NCBI GenBank assembly: GCA_941918925.1
Contig: OW799234.1
Location: 136,819,305-136,883,304 of the forward strand
Length of the DNA stretch: 64,000 nt
Origin: Phyto melanocephala
Lineage: Eukaryota; Arthropoda; Insecta; Diptera; Rhinophoridae
Direction: 5' to 3'
Of this stretch, positions 1 through 12,720 are shown piece by piece. The notes beneath the pieces are model-generated. The model had not been told where the DNA came from. It saw only the letters and a list, made by a program, of their open reading frames with translations, and did not search any database. Every line of letters begins with the position of its first letter. Position 1 is the stretch's first letter. A program made the translations under genes and the position numbers.

Positions 1-197
1 ATTTTAAACGGGTGAAAACAAAACCAAATGTTTTTAATTTACATGTACAGCTTCGAAAAATATCAACCGCTTTAAGCAGTCTAAAGCCAGGAGCACAAGT
101 GTGCCCATATTTGGTTTTAGTTTTCATGCCTTTTAGCAAATAAAGTTACGTTTTACTTAGTAAATGACTTTTTTCGATCTTTTTAATTTATATAAGC

Positions 198-450
198 AGT
201 TGTTTTTTTGTTGAGCTTGAGATCACTTTCTTTTATAAAAATAGTTTTAATATTATTTTCCGATATTTCGCTACCACATTGGGTAGCTTCTTCAGGAAAA
301 GTTTTTACAATTTTTAACAATTAAAAAATTTGAATTGTTCAAAAAACAAATTTTCTACCACCTGTGGTAGAAGATAGCGAAATATCGGAAAATAAAATTA
401 AAACTATTTTTATAAAAGAAAGTGATTTCAAGCTCAACAAAAAAACAACT
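198..450. mobile_element. Foldback (inverted-repeat) MITE
   Basis: Arms of about 76 bp at 198-274 and 375-450 are inverted copies of each other: the left arm carries TTGTTGAGCTTGAGATCAC and CCGATATTTCGCTA, and the right arm carries the reverse complements. The 100-bp centre holds short ACCACA/TGTGGT motifs that can pair as well. No coding capacity is present. The structure fits a small foldback or MITE. A partial relative of the arm (ATCACTTTTTTATTCCGATATTTC) lies near 33310. Confidence 0.7.
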
Positions 451-1123
451 GTTACGTTTTACTTTAATAATTGTTTAACTTTTATCTCATAGCATTTAAA
501 TGTACAAAATATATATGTAACTGTACAAATTGTATGTTGTGTTCTTTCTAATATGGTCACACTATTAGCTGTTATACGAAAACAAAATTCTACATAATGT
601 TTATTGGACGTACCAGCGACTCCATTTATAAAAAGTACTTGTTACTTTTATGATTTTCACAAAAATTAAAATTCCTTGGTTCCGTTTTTTGTTATTTGTT
701 CATCGATTTTTCAGATACAATTTTTACCGGCAAATTTGTCGTGATGGAAAAAAAATCGTCGTTTGTCTGAGTTGTGTTTCCAGCATAAAAAATACAAAAT
801 TAATGTGTTTTGCCTACTTTTACGCCGTCTTTCCATATTGGGGGTATTTTTAAATTGACATAATTCCTATAAAGGCTAAGACATGGCATATTTGTTAATC
901 AGGTGTTTTAGATTTGTCAGCTGCTTATTGTTTCTTCATTTACTTTGAACTTTATATGTAAATCTTTATTGATTTTTAACTTTATGGCATAATTGTATTA
1001 AAGGAAATATCTAATATACTAATTTATAATATTAGACTGGAGAGGCTGCAGCTGTTGAACAAATCAATTAAATATTGTTGCATTCGGTAGTAAAAATTAA
1101 AATTTTTGATTTTGTTTCCTCCT
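451..1123. other. AT-rich stretch, nothing recognised
   Basis: No exon-like, RNA-like or repeat structure was recognised. The open frames here are short and of low complexity. Confidence 0.5.
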
Positions 1124-1970
1124 TATACCCTTCACCTGTGGTACCCAGGGTACTCGAATATACATATAAAGCTTTGTCATTCCTTTTGTAATTTCTAAAA
1201 TAGTCATTTACAATATTACACAATTTCCGTTTGTCCGCGTGTTGGTTGAAATTAAACAACTAAAAGCTTCTGCATGTTGTACAGATCGGATTTGGTATCA
1301 TTGGATGTTTCTGTTTTTCCCATATTTTTATTATAAAAATGAAAATTTTTCATCTATAAAATAATTTATAAACACGTTTATTTCTACTTGTCAATATGAT
1401 ATGCCTTTAGGGCTATTCGTAACTAAATCTTCTAACTAATTGTTGAGCATGCTAAAGACACAAAAATACAAGCCGTAGTCTCGAAAACTATTGCTTAGAA
1501 AAACTGACAAACCAGTTGGAGGTATAAGCATAAAAATAAAAACGCTTTCGTATTTTTCCTAAAATTCACAAATGAAAATCGATTTTTTCAGCTTCTGGAA
1601 AACTGAGAAGAGCTATATGAATATCATTAATATGGGTATCAAATGAAACAGTTAGATCAGAAGAACATAATTTAACTATGAAAAAGTTGAAATCTGAGAT
1701 AGGGTCCTAAATAAAATGACGGATATATGGGTCAAATTTAGGAATTTCAGCTTTGTACCCATTATCCAACAATATTATTATCAAATAAAGCGGCTTGACC
1801 AGGAGAATGCAATTCACAATCAAAATCAAATATGGCGTCGATAATAATAATGCAAAATGGCGTATAACATTTAATCTAGGCCATGCTACGATGTGGTCAT
1901 TATAACTACATACGTACATAATGGTGAAGAGTAGTATTAGATTTGGTACGCCGAATACACCAGTCCTACG
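1124..1970 (+). mobile_element. TTCGGC-palindrome interspersed repeat, old copy
   Basis: The left end has TATACCCTTCACCTGTGG followed by AGGGTA, then the family block containing TTTGTCATTCC. The interior carries the AAGCCGTAGTCTCGAAAAC block and the 'gacc..gagaatgcaatt' block also seen at 57.2-57.7 kb. The right end (GGTGAAGAG ... GGTACGCCGAATACA) is a degraded form of the GGCACGGCCGAATATAGCAC terminus of the younger copies. There is no transposase. The superfamily is unknown. Confidence 0.6.
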
Positions 1971-3055
1971 TATTTTATTCTAACCCCATGCCCAGTAACA
2001 TTTCTATAAAGAAACATTTTTACATTAATGTATGCATATACATATACACTTACTTAAGTGTGTGTGTACGAGAAGAGTTATTTTTTATTTCATTGTTGCG
2101 GTCGTTTAAAATAATTTTTTTCATAGAATTATCAAGTTACGGTTAAGTAAGAAATTAGAACCATACAATGGCGTCATAATTAAATTGCTTCTTTATATAT
2201 GAGTCAGTTGAAAGGATATTTAAATCAAATGCGATGAATATAATAATATTGTAATTCTATCTTTACACTTGGCTGAAAATGTTTTTTTTTTAAAGTGTTA
2301 AGATTATACAACAAATAAGAAGAAATAAAATAGATTTGGCTTTAATAATCCAAGCAGAAATTAAGAAAAAACTCCAACGAAGTGAGAAATAAGTAGCTGT
2401 TCTGGATCGTAAACTTAAATAGAATAAATTGTTGTAAAAATGGTTTCAAGCAAACGTTTTCCAAAAAAAAAAAAAAAAATATTTAAATTTTCGTAATTTT
2501 TAATTTAATTAAGAAGAAATTTATTTTCTTTTGCAAAGAATTATTTTAAATTAAATTAAAACTATAATTTGACAATAAAATTAACAAATTTATCGCCATA
2601 ATATACGGTGTCATCACAAAACGAAAACTTGCACCGTAAACTTTTTGAAAAACTGTGCTGAAAAAGTGCTCATTTAAATGATCTGTTAAATTTAGTTCTT
2701 ATGCAGAACATACTATGTATTAAAAATTTAGTATGGTACAGGTTTGAAGACATACATATTTGTTTTAAAATGTGTTATAAGCAGATATTTAGTATAAAAA
2801 CTAAAGGGTGTTTTTCTTACGTATAGAACTTTTGACAAGGATAACTATTAAACTCGCTGTGATACTAATGAAGTGTATTAGACTTTATTTTTTAATATGT
2901 ATATTTTGTCAAATCAATACAGTATCGATTAATGTAAAGTAAAGTTCCACGGTAAAGAGAACCTGATTTTTCCTCATTTTACTCGATTTGCTTATGGAGT
3001 AAACTAACGCCGATGTAACAAATGCCTACAATAGAATCTTCATGAACAACTTCAC
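1971..3055. other. AT-rich stretch, nothing recognised
   Basis: Homopolymer runs (2461-2480) and AT-rich DNA. No gene or structured repeat was recognised before the RT relic at 3056. Confidence 0.5.
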
Positions 3056-3202
3056 GATATCGACTTAAAAAACGATATTTGCCTACTTATACATCCCTTT
3101 AAGGAAATCGAACATGAACTAACCTGTCTATACCGTAACGCAAAAAAAGTCGGTCTAAAAATAAACGTCATTAAAACACAATTGATGCGTATAGCTGCAT
3201 GT
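3056..3202 (+). pseudogene. LINE reverse transcriptase fragment (relic)
   Basis: The plus strand encodes an uninterrupted run of about 49 residues including NDICLLIHPFKEIEHEL and KKVGLKINVIKTQLMRI. This matches the layout of non-LTR reverse transcriptases around the catalytic YADD box (here degraded to LKND) followed by the GLxIN..KTxxM motif. The flanks are not open, so it is a short dead fragment. The clade cannot be fixed from this piece. Confidence 0.7.
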
Positions 3203-3613
3203 ATTTATTGCATAAGTAAAGGGGCATTTTAGAAAATTCATAAAAATCAGAATGACTGGTTATTAGATAACAAATTTAATTAAAGATGTGTGCACATTAG
3301 GAAAATATATGGCGAAATGTATAAATTTTTGTTTTAAAAATAAATGTTTTGTTAATAAAGATCTTTTTTAAATTTAACTCATTTTTTTCACTTTATTTCA
3401 CATGCAATTCTTTTAATGACTTAATTTGGTGTGAAAATACTAAAAAAAAAAACTAAATAGCTGTTTATTCATATAGTGGTAACGCTTATTTTGACAAATA
3501 TTAAGCTAATGCGAGCATAGCTTAATGTTTATGTTTTATTTAAAGAAAGCATAAAACAATTTTTGGTCTATACGTCATAACGTATAGAGTATGTATGTAT
3601 GTACATATGTTTG

Positions 3614-3683
3614 TACATACATACATACATACATACATACATACATACATACATACATACATACATACATACATACATACATA
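3614..3683. repeat. (ACAT)n microsatellite
   Basis: About 17 uninterrupted tetranucleotide units. The open frame across it (Y-I-H-T repeats) is a by-product of the tetranucleotide and not a gene. Confidence 0.95.
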
Positions 3684-4449
3684 GTATATACACAAACTAA
3701 ATACAATAATGTCACAACTAAAAATTTTCCAAAATTAAATTTTTCCATAATTTGTATTAAAAATACACACTTTGGACTACTCCAAACATTTCTTTCTCTT
3801 CACATTTTTTCTGCCTGGAAAAATACCGTTTTTTTATTTATTGCATTGTTTCTATACAGTACATTACACTTGTACAGTTGTTTGCCTCTCTTGAAAATTT
3901 GAGGATTTGGAGTTGTGATGTTATTATATTAAGTGTGCGATATATAGTTACATATACATACATATGAATATTGTACGTACATATCGTTACCTTCACTCGA
4001 AAAGAAGCCAAGTCTAATTAAATAAATTACAACTTAAATACAACGATGCATTTTTATTTACTCTTTTTTCCTGCATCTTAAACTGAATTAAAAAAAAAAT
4101 ATGAACTTTGCTCTTTTACGATTGAAGGTAACGATATGCATACATTCGTTCAATTAACTCCTTGTTCCCTTTATGAATTTTTTTAATTCAACCAAATTTA
4201 TTTAATTATGCTTGTACTGCTGAGCGTATAATTTTTTTATATTAATTATTATTAATCATACGACTAAATTGCAAGTATTGTAAAGTGAATTACATTTTAA
4301 AGACTTATAAATCAAAAGTGCAAAAGGATAAATAAATTAGAATAAAACCTCTCGAAATGCTTAATAATTTATGTATCGTAAAAAAGATGCTTTAAAAAGA
4401 ATGCAATAATGCATAATACAATAACTTAAACAATTAATGTAAAAAATAA
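3684..4449. other. AT-rich stretch, nothing recognised
   Basis: No supported gene. An inverted ATCGTTACCTTCA / GAAGGTAACGAT pair lies near 3983 and 4123, so a small foldback remnant is possible. Confidence 0.4.
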
Positions 4450-4583
4450 AATCAGTGCATGATCTCCAATGACACGCTAATGTTTAAATCATTATTGTTT
4501 CCACCTAAATTAAATGACTTCATCATCAGTTGAACCCCCTTCGAAATCACTTCTTTGACATAGTTTTTATTTTTTGCTGGGTT
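4450..4583 (+). mobile_element. CCCAGCAAAA-terminus MITE, partial copy
   Basis: It carries CATGATCTCCAATGACACGC, TCATCATCAGTTGAACCCC and the terminus ATTTTTTGCTGGG, the same blocks in the same order as the complete 401-bp copy at 39143-39543 (which lies on the other strand). The left half is missing or unrecognisable. Confidence 0.7.
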
Positions 4584-5099
4584 AAGACGACAACCAAATT
4601 TAAAACATGGAATCACGTAATGGCCAAAATTATTTTATAATTATTTATTTATTTATTCCAATTCCGTAATATAAAGCCACAAAAAAAAATAAATAAAAAA
4701 ACCTTACAGTCAAACCTACACATGAGCGGCAAGCGTTTTTTAGCTGCAAACAATTCTCATGCGCGTACAATTTGTATAGAGCAAACCGAAAAAAATGGAA
4801 AATATAATTTTGACAGTACTTTTGGCATTTAAGTTGGATAAAATACAACTGTTTATTTTTTTACTTTATCGATTTTGCTTAGATGAATTTTGAACTGGCA
4901 AAAAAGTCTAAAAAATGTTATTTCCCTAATGGAAACAAAAAATGAAGGGGAAATAATAATAAAATTATAATAAAAGCAATAAACTATCAGAATTTATCTT
5001 AAAATGCATAAAATACGAAAATATTGTAGGGTCGGCAGTGCGGGTCGGGTTTAGCTTAATAAAACGTGATCTTTTAAGAGCTATAGGAAAATTAAAAAA

Positions 5100-5775
5100 A
5101 ACCTATAAAATTCAGAAAAATTCATGAAATCTTTATTTGAATCGATAGTACGGTCCATATAATTTAATGTTTGAAGATTATTTCATGCTAATGTTGACCG
5201 TGACTGCGCCTCAAATGGTCCATCCGCTTAGTCCAATTTTGGCATACTCTTTCCAACATTTCGGCCGGTATCTCATGAATAAATGCTTCAATGCTGTCTT
5301 CCAACGTGTCAATTGAAGCGGGCATGTGTGTATAGACATGAGCTTTAACATAGCCCCACGAAAATAGTCTAAACTCGCCTCTCAATAAGTCCATTGCTAT
5401 GCGTGCTGTGTGGCATGTGGCACCGTCTTGTTGAAACCACATGTCATGCAAGTCAAGCTCTTGCATTTTGGGCAAAAAAAAGTTGGATATCATCTCACGG
5501 TAGCGCTCACCATTCACAGTTACGTTACGATTCGTATCATCTTTGAAGAAGTACGGTCCAATGATGCCACCAGCCCATAAACCGCACCAAACTGTGACTT
5601 TTTCTGGATTTGGTAGCTTTTGGACATTGATAACTCTAGAAATGCTTCTGGCTGATCTTCACTTCAAAATCGACAATTCTGCTTATTAACGTATCCATTG
5701 AGCCAAAAATGAGCTTCGTCGATGATAATAGCTAAAAATCACCCTTTACATGCATACTGAACAATTTTTTAACAA
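5100..5775 (-). pseudogene. Mariner (DD41D-type) transposase relic
   Basis: Read on the minus strand. From about 5745 the frame gives [20 protein letters not shown] then a stop. After frame changes comes PEKVTVWCGLWAGGIIGPYF, then an open stretch to 5188 with [25 protein letters not shown] and LERVCQNWTKRMDHLRRS. The block that should hold the third catalytic residue ([14 protein letters not shown] in relatives) is deleted: LLRGEFRLFSWGYVK joins across it. The N-terminal DNA-binding domain is also missing. The residual C-terminus EIIFKH is readable just past 5188 in frame. The element is dead, and its ends are not sharply defined. Confidence 0.85.
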
Positions 5776-6763
5776 TTAAGTAAAATTATTGATTAACCCT
5801 TCTTATTAAATGGCCGCATAAACATGTAGTTTCAAGTTAAACCAAAAAAAACCTTTTCTGCTTAGTCGTTAATCGGAAGTTAAAGTTTAAAAAAAACAGT
5901 TTTCAGATTTTGTTATTAATTATCTGTATTGGAAAAAAAGTCCTATCCTGAATGCTTCGTACTTTTTAATCAATCTATTTTTGTTTATAATTTTTTTCTT
6001 CAGTGGCAAAGTAGTTCCAACAATTCAATCTTGTTTAGTATATCTCAGTGTCTTCTAAATCGCAACGTGACTTCAAATTACGCTTTCAAAATTGAAATTT
6101 AATTAAAATTTTCAATTGTAAAATGCCAGTTGCACAAAATAGAAAAAAAAAAATATAATAATAATTCGAATTTGATTATCTTCTTCGAATCTGCTCCATG
6201 AAAAATTTTTGCTATAAAATCCTTCAAAGTTTCCTTCTGATAATAGAAAATAAGTACCAATTGTTCCGAAAAAAGTATTTTTTGTACTGCGCAAACCTCC
6301 AACAATCATCAAACATGATCATGTTCTGATTAAAGAATGCTAATGATAAAACGAAGGCAAATTTATTCTTAAGATGGTTTTGATTCACCAGCTGATTATT
6401 TTTTTAAACTTATTTTAAATTTAGTTGTCAAAGTCCTTAGATAAAAAACAATATTCTTTCTTCTCTCATTTATTTCAAATGTCAAATTTCATATGTATAT
6501 CAAAAACATAAACAAAAAAAAAAAACAAAAAATCTCTTCCAACTGTTAAAATAAAACTGAACAAATATGTTTTTGACAAAATCGTCCAGGTACGATTACC
6601 CTATGGTATATTGACTTTATCAACTTTGACTTTTGACTGTCATCAAAATTTAAAAAAAAAATATTTAACACTAAAGTTTTCACCTGCTGAAATGTTTGTA
6701 CTGATTTTGAATTTTTGTTAATTTCATAAAGTGAAGCAAACTGTTGGGTCCTTTATTTACTAA
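5776..6763. other. AT-rich stretch, nothing recognised
   Basis: No convincing exon or repeat. Two overlapping minus-strand frames at 6099-6312 lack any recognisable protein features. Confidence 0.5.
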
Positions 6764-7142
6764 TTCAATTCACAACCCAAGTTGTAATATACTATTGGTG
6801 CTAATTTTGTATGTAGTTACAGTATTGTATGCCATTTTATATGTTTTTAAGTGTTGTATTGGATTCGTGCAGAGATTAAAAATGAAAACTTATTGCAGAA
6901 TTGTTTTACTGATTTTATTTTATTTAACTTTGCTAAAAATTTGTATTTGAAATTGGTTTTAAAAAAAATGTTTGTAACTCTGCAGAAGAAAGGTTTGATA
7001 AACTTACCCATTGCTGATTTATAATTTACCGTTTAATAGCACAACATACATCCGATACAAAAAGTATTGAGTCCATAAATAAATAAACCAAAATTGTATT
7101 TCAATAATCGAATTAAAATGCAATAACGGGTTGTGAATTGAA
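6764..7142. mobile_element. MITE with 15-bp terminal inverted repeat TTCAATTCACAACCC
   Basis: TTCAATTCACAACCC at 6764-6778 is exactly inverted at 7128-7142, giving a 379-bp unit without a transposase. A second family member begins at 20776 with the same terminus followed by a shared subterminal block (TATTGAAATACAATTTT). Flanks of the copies differ, which supports the repeat ends being real. The superfamily is not assigned. Confidence 0.65.
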
Positions 7143-7269
7143 CAATTACTGTTGTCATGTATGTATGTGCCTGCAAGGTTTTCCTTTTCTGCACTAGTAG
7201 TAGTTTAAACATTTGTAATAAGTTTTTTAATGTTACTGAATCAAAATTTTAACTTTCCATTTTGATATA

Positions 7270-7738
7270 TACATGAAGGGGGATATCATAGCAGACCTCT
7301 TCCATAAACGGGTCCATTTTCGGGGATCGTTACCCTGAGATTACAAGATTACCCCGATCTCACTGAATCCCGTGCCGTCCCAAGCGTTTGCTCTAGACTT
7401 TTGTGACTTCACATTGCAGACTGGTAATTATCTACAATCCTCTTCACAGAGTTCTTTGTAATCGTCAGCATCTGCACCAGATTAATTTTCCCAATAGCAG
7501 TCACATTCAACATGTGCCTGCCAGTGGTACTAAGTCTATTGCCAGCTGTCTCAGTAGTCTTAAAGCACATTCTGCAGAAATCATCCTTCTTCTCAGGTTC
7601 ATACCTTCCACCCATTGTAGGGCCTTCGCCAGCACCATCCCATCCCCAAGAGCAACTCTAAGTTCCGGTCCGCTGAATGCCACAGCAGCTCCCCCTTTCG
7701 CAAGTTCGTCTGCCGCCTCATTCCCACTCTTCATTTTT
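7270..7738 (-). pseudogene. 5'-truncated LINE: RNase H and C-terminal cysteine domain
   Basis: GC-richer than its surroundings. On the minus strand, 7734-7507 reads KSGNEAADELAKGGAA then FSGPELRVALGDG, the RNase H segment (GNExADELA) found at the end of ORF2 in I/R1/Jockey-type non-LTR retrotransposons. After a frameshift, a second frame (7615-7409) reads DDFCRMCFKTTETAGN, resembling the terminal cysteine motif (CRxC). It lies at the 3' end of a LINE and is truncated upstream. The exact clade is uncertain. Confidence 0.75.
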
Positions 7739-8883
7739 AATGTTAATATTAATTTTTTTATGTCTACTCACAAGACCCACAAGTTAATGGGAATATGTTT
7801 CTAATATTGTAAATATTTAATAGAACTATTTTTAATTATCTATGTTTGTTAATGATTATCTTGTTTGTTTTAACTTAAATACCTTTGATAAACTGCTTAT
7901 TTTAATCCAAATACTGGTAATATACTGGTAATCTGCAATCAAGTAATAAGCAAAAACTTATGATACTCACACGTACATACATTAGGGCGTATCGCAAGAA
8001 AATTAATTGTTGTTTTTTGCTAAAAGAATATTTATTTTTAATTATACAACATTTATGTATCGAAGGAGCGATAATAGTGAAAAAAGTTGCATTTCGTATG
8101 TATGTAACATTGTGTGTACACATTTACAAACCTCAAAAAGGCGTTCACAATAACAAGACCAATTTGACAACTATCGCTTAATCTTGACGGGTTTTCGTTA
8201 ATTTATATTATTCTTTTTGAGATTTTCTGCGTTTTTCAATTTAAGAATAGATTTAAAACAGGCAAGCGTAAATTTGCAATTTAAATTAATTTAAAATGCA
8301 TTGATGACAACCACTTTGGTCAGCTCAGGGTTTCCCTACATTTTACAAAATAGCTACTAACCATTTAAGAGGTGAACTTCCCTAAGGGAAAGATAGCAGC
8401 TAGTTAGTTACAGTTTCTTGTAACTAAAATATGTCGAATAAAAGTAGGAAAAAAACTAAACCGGTTTCATGGCCAATAAAAACTCGGGCCTTTTATTACC
8501 GGTTAAAATTGCGATCCAATAATAGACATACATGCAAAGATTTGTCATAAAAACAAATATAAAAAGAATAATTTATTTCTTTAAACGAATTTTTAAAACA
8601 ATTTTAAAAACATTGTTCAACTAATACCATCTTGTTTAGAACACATGTGACATATAATGAAACTGCATAATTGCAAAAAATTGCTTTAGCGACATCTGTG
8701 GATCTGTAGCGAAAGGCAACCATTAATTACCTGTGGTAATGACGTGCAAAAAGAATACAGGAAAAACAGATGTTGGTAGATTTCGTACTAACTCAATGTT
8801 ATATGAAATACATAAATCAATTAGAACAAATAATTCTATGTTTCAAATTTCAATAAATACTGAGTTAAATAGTTGATATTTAC
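7739..8883. other. Nothing recognised
   Basis: AT-rich DNA. No exon, RNA gene or repeat boundary could be supported. Confidence 0.5.
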
Positions 8884-8990
8884 ACACAACATTTGTAGCT
8901 CTGATCAAAAGAGTGCTGATGATGAAACCGTAGCTGGTTTCGAAAATGCATTCCACTCAGCTAGTATCGGATGACTAACTTTTCCTAGAT
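8884..8990 (-). repeat. Fragment of the 30.6-31.2 kb foldback family
   Basis: It contains AGAGTGCTGATGATGAAACC and GTAGCTGGTTTCGAAAATGC then ATTCCACTCAGCTAGTATCG, the diagnostic core of the foldback arms at 30606-31245. Only one arm is present. Confidence 0.75.
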
Positions 8991-10345
8991 ATTCTGTCAT
9001 TATCACATAGAACTTATAGCCTAATATAAAAATATAATACAATTTTGTATTTGGTTGTTTAATCTTATTTAAATATTTTTGACAATTTTTAGAATTGTCC
9101 ATGTTATTAGAAAGTTACAAGTCAATGAACTACATTAATGTTGATGCCATGAATTCTAAAATACTAAATATTTACACAGTATTTACATTCCTAACGTTTT
9201 CGTCGCTTACACACTTTATCGTTATTTTCCTTTTCTTGTAGAAATACATGCATACACAATTCAGTTAGTTTTTTTTTAATTTCATTTTATTTTATAAGAA
9301 ATTTCCTAGGGGATCTGTTTAGAGGCAAGTATCTAGTTAATATTGATAGAGTGAAGGTACTTCTCGTGTTGTGGCTAAGCTTGTATGTTAAACGATTAAT
9401 TGGTGACAGTGTGACTTGCCTTTGAAGTTAGCTAATATCTATAACACTTAATTTATTAGAAATTTACTAAATTAAGTCGGTTCAGCTTAAAGGTGTCGTA
9501 AAATATTTAATTAGAGCAACACTGTTCATTAGTTCGTCTACGATTACACTATGCTAGTATAAAGATATTAAAAGGATTTTTAAAAGATTTGCACACGTTT
9601 TTCTCTTAATTGTAATGGAAAGAAAGAAGGACAGTTTTTTTTTCATTTTCAATTTGAATTGTTTTCTTTGTAAAATCAGCGTTATTGATCTGTCTACCTG
9701 TCTGTTGCAATAGTTTCATTATAACGCAGGTGGTGTTAGTGTTTAGAAGCTTCATTTTTAATGTGCACAGTGTAAAATTTGTGCACAAAAATAAAAGAAA
9801 CTTTAGCCTAATTATATAAAAACTAATTAACATAACAATCGATAAAAAAATATTACAAACACATTTTCAAATCGACGGTTCGGTAAAAAATTAGAAGAGC
9901 AATTTTCATTGTGGTTAAGCGTATCTGTTATAATGTCTATTTATATACAGAAAAAAAGCAAGTGTTTTACTCAAAAACATTATTAAAAATTATATCTAAA
10001 GCAAGAAATACATATTTATTTATTTGTTTGCCAAAGTAAAATGATTGATTATTTATTTAATAATTTAATGAACATTTACGTATGAAAAAATATAATATTT
10101 TTCTTTTTAATTTGCATTTCTAACATATACACCTGAAGTATCAATTACACTCCGTGTGAAAAGTAGTTGGAATCTGCTAACAATCTTGCACATATGAATT
10201 GAAAATATTTTTTTTTTGATTTAGTACACCCATGTTTTTGATTTGAATCGTAATTGGTGAATTCACAAGGTATCGTAAGTAAAATTTCAAAAAGATTAAA
10301 AATTATCTTATTAGTTATGAAATTTTTGAAATTTCGATACACATC
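8991..10345. other. Nothing recognised
   Basis: AT-rich DNA with short random frames only. Confidence 0.5.
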
Positions 10346-10854
10346 TGCTGTCTGGGTAGAGTGACCAATTTTTGCAGAGCGATTTTACTATACCTAGGTT
10401 GTTCACTAAATTAAGGTTGAATTTTTATTTATTTGAAAAACTGATTTTTTTTATTTTAAATACATTTATAGGTTATAAATTTTATTTATTTCTACGTAAT
10501 ACTAAAGTTTAATTTTTTACTTGAAAAAATGAAAAATTAACTTTGAGATACGACCTTAATGGAACATGCGCACAGACTTAAATAAATTAACAATTCATAG
10601 AATGCGTATTTGTGAGAGTAACTTGTCAACTTACTCTAAAAGAATCGTTGCTTTACCGTTATTTTATGTTCTCTTTAATTTTTTACTCTCTTTCTTTTTT
10701 TTTCTCCTTCGCCAAACCTAAAAACTCACTTTAAAGTATGTTCACTCTATAGAGGTTCATGAGAGTTCACTTTACAGAGTAGTCAATGTAAACTTTCTGG
10801 TGTTCACTCTAACGAGGTATTCATAGCATCGGGGTTCACTCTACCCAGACAGCA
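10346..10854. mobile_element. 509-bp MITE with 19-bp terminal inverted repeat
   Basis: TGCTGTCTGGGTAGAGTGA at 10346-10364 is perfectly inverted at 10836-10854. The right subterminal region holds at least four TTCACTCT/TTCACTTT motifs (about 10740, 10769, 10803 and 10835) spaced by roughly 30 bp, as expected of multiple transposase-binding sites. There is no coding capacity. The superfamily is not proven. The CTG..GTGAAC terminus resembles that of the element at 56336. Confidence 0.75.
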
Positions 10855-12627
10855 CTATACTTAAGACTTTTTGTAAATTCACCAATCAAATCTCAATTTG
10901 ACATCATCAAATAAATTGAAATACGTATAAATGGATATATTTTCGTATATTGATAAGGCCCGCTTTGGACGTTGTTGTTGTTGTTTATATTTGTAAAACT
11001 TTTGTTAATTATATGAATACTTATATATTTATGAGTACAGTGGCAACTTGTTTTTCAAAATCAATGGCACCTCATTTTTATAAAAAAAAACTTTTATCTT
11101 TTATCGTTTATTTTAACATAAACAAATTTAATTTCTGTTTTCGTTTATCTTTTTTTCTTCTTATTTTCAAAAGGTTATTTAATGTGCTAAATAATATGAA
11201 AATTACTGATTTATTTGTTTTTTAATTCTTCGATATTTTTTATTTACTAAAATGTATTCTAAGTAACTTATTGTGATACAATTATCATTCAATTAGATAA
11301 ATTAGGCGCTAAATAACTTTACGATATTCAGTCAACGTTTTACAACAACTATTTTTTCTTATTTTTGATTTTTGTATTCAGCTTCGCTCCGTATGTATCA
11401 TTTATCGTCTGTGATTTAAATATTGTGACTAAAGCTGTCAGCTGTGACGATTTCTTGCCAAACGTGGCGACTTTTGTTTAGTGATTTTGGCTTTTGAATT
11501 TTGAGTTTGGCGATATGGCGATTTCGTTGGCGGAATTTTCAAATAAAATTGCATCATTTATACGATAGAGTTTTAGTTCTCGTTTCAATAAACTGTAAAA
11601 AATAAAAAGATCTTACAGATCCAGTCCTTTGACTGTATAAAATCTTTTTATTTCACAGAACAAGAAGTCCCGCCTTCAATTCATCATTAATTATCTTTAT
11701 GTTATGTTATTACACTTAAATTAATGTCACATTTAATGTCAGACAGCAGAACACACTGATTTCTAACTATATCAGTCCTTTACTATATTGATGCTACAAT
11801 TAGCATTCAGCGTACTTGGTGAATCAATAAAACTATTGGTTTTAGGCGCATACTAGTATCCTTATTCTAAACTTTGTAATAAAATTAAAAATGTAACGAA
11901 AATGTAATTAAACTGAACTTTTAACATTTTTATATAAGAATTTTGACACTTAAGTCAAATTTGTTAAAACTTAAGTTACTAGTACTAGTACACTTGGAAC
12001 TGATTGGGTGTCCAAAAATCTTAGATACAAAAGCTGTATTACAACTCAAATACACGTCTCGTTGTTTCGTTACAGAAATATTCTATCAATATGCAAGTGA
12101 TGCCCTTGCCCTTCTTCAAGTACTAGTACTCATTAGCACTAGTATTTTTCAATAAAAACTCAAATACCGTTTAAACTAGTAGTAGCTGTTCTAGTAATTA
12201 CAGCTTTGAGTCAATGGCCGCTTTTCCTCCTACATGGATGATGTTTAAGAATGGAAATAAAACAACAAAAACTTCAACTTCTTGCGTCAATTTTATATAG
12301 GAAAGAAGTGAATCGCGTAATTGATAATAACTTTCTGATTATACGCAGTTATATTAAGCTAAAAAGTTAACGGGAAAGAGCAAAAATTATAAGAAAGAAA
12401 AAAGAATTTGGAACCTCGCCACAAAAAATAATTGGAAACGCGTGGGTTGAATAAAAAGTTCGTCAATGAGAACCCGAATCACATATCCGGTCCAAACGTA
12501 AATATTAAATGTTGTAGTAGTAGTGGTTCTATATTAAAATTTGTACATACGAAACATGAAGAAGTTTTTGGTTTCCGAAAAACTTTTCCATTTAATTTCT
12601 CTAAAAACCTTAAATATTAAAAAATAA
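10855..12627. other. Nothing recognised
   Basis: AT-rich DNA. Frames at 10950-11225 and 11943-12155 show no domain, no splice logic and no codon bias that would support a gene. Confidence 0.5.
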
Positions 12628-12720
12628 AAACGAGTGCTATAATCGACTGTGCCGAATCTGAAGTACTCATCACTATAACGCACATAAGTATAATGGCCTA
12701 GATTTAACGTTATACGCCAG
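12628..12720 (-). repeat. TTCGGC-palindrome repeat, terminal fragment
   Basis: ACGAGTGCTATAATCGACTG then TGCCGAATCTGAAG, followed by GGCCTAGATTTAACGTTATA. These are the terminus and adjacent interior block of the dominant repeat family, in inverted orientation as at 63537. Confidence 0.65.

Noticed and set aside
7403..7804. 133-codon plus-strand frame in GC-richer DNA
   Set aside because: It is the antisense shadow of the LINE RNase H region, which has recognisable motifs on the minus strand.
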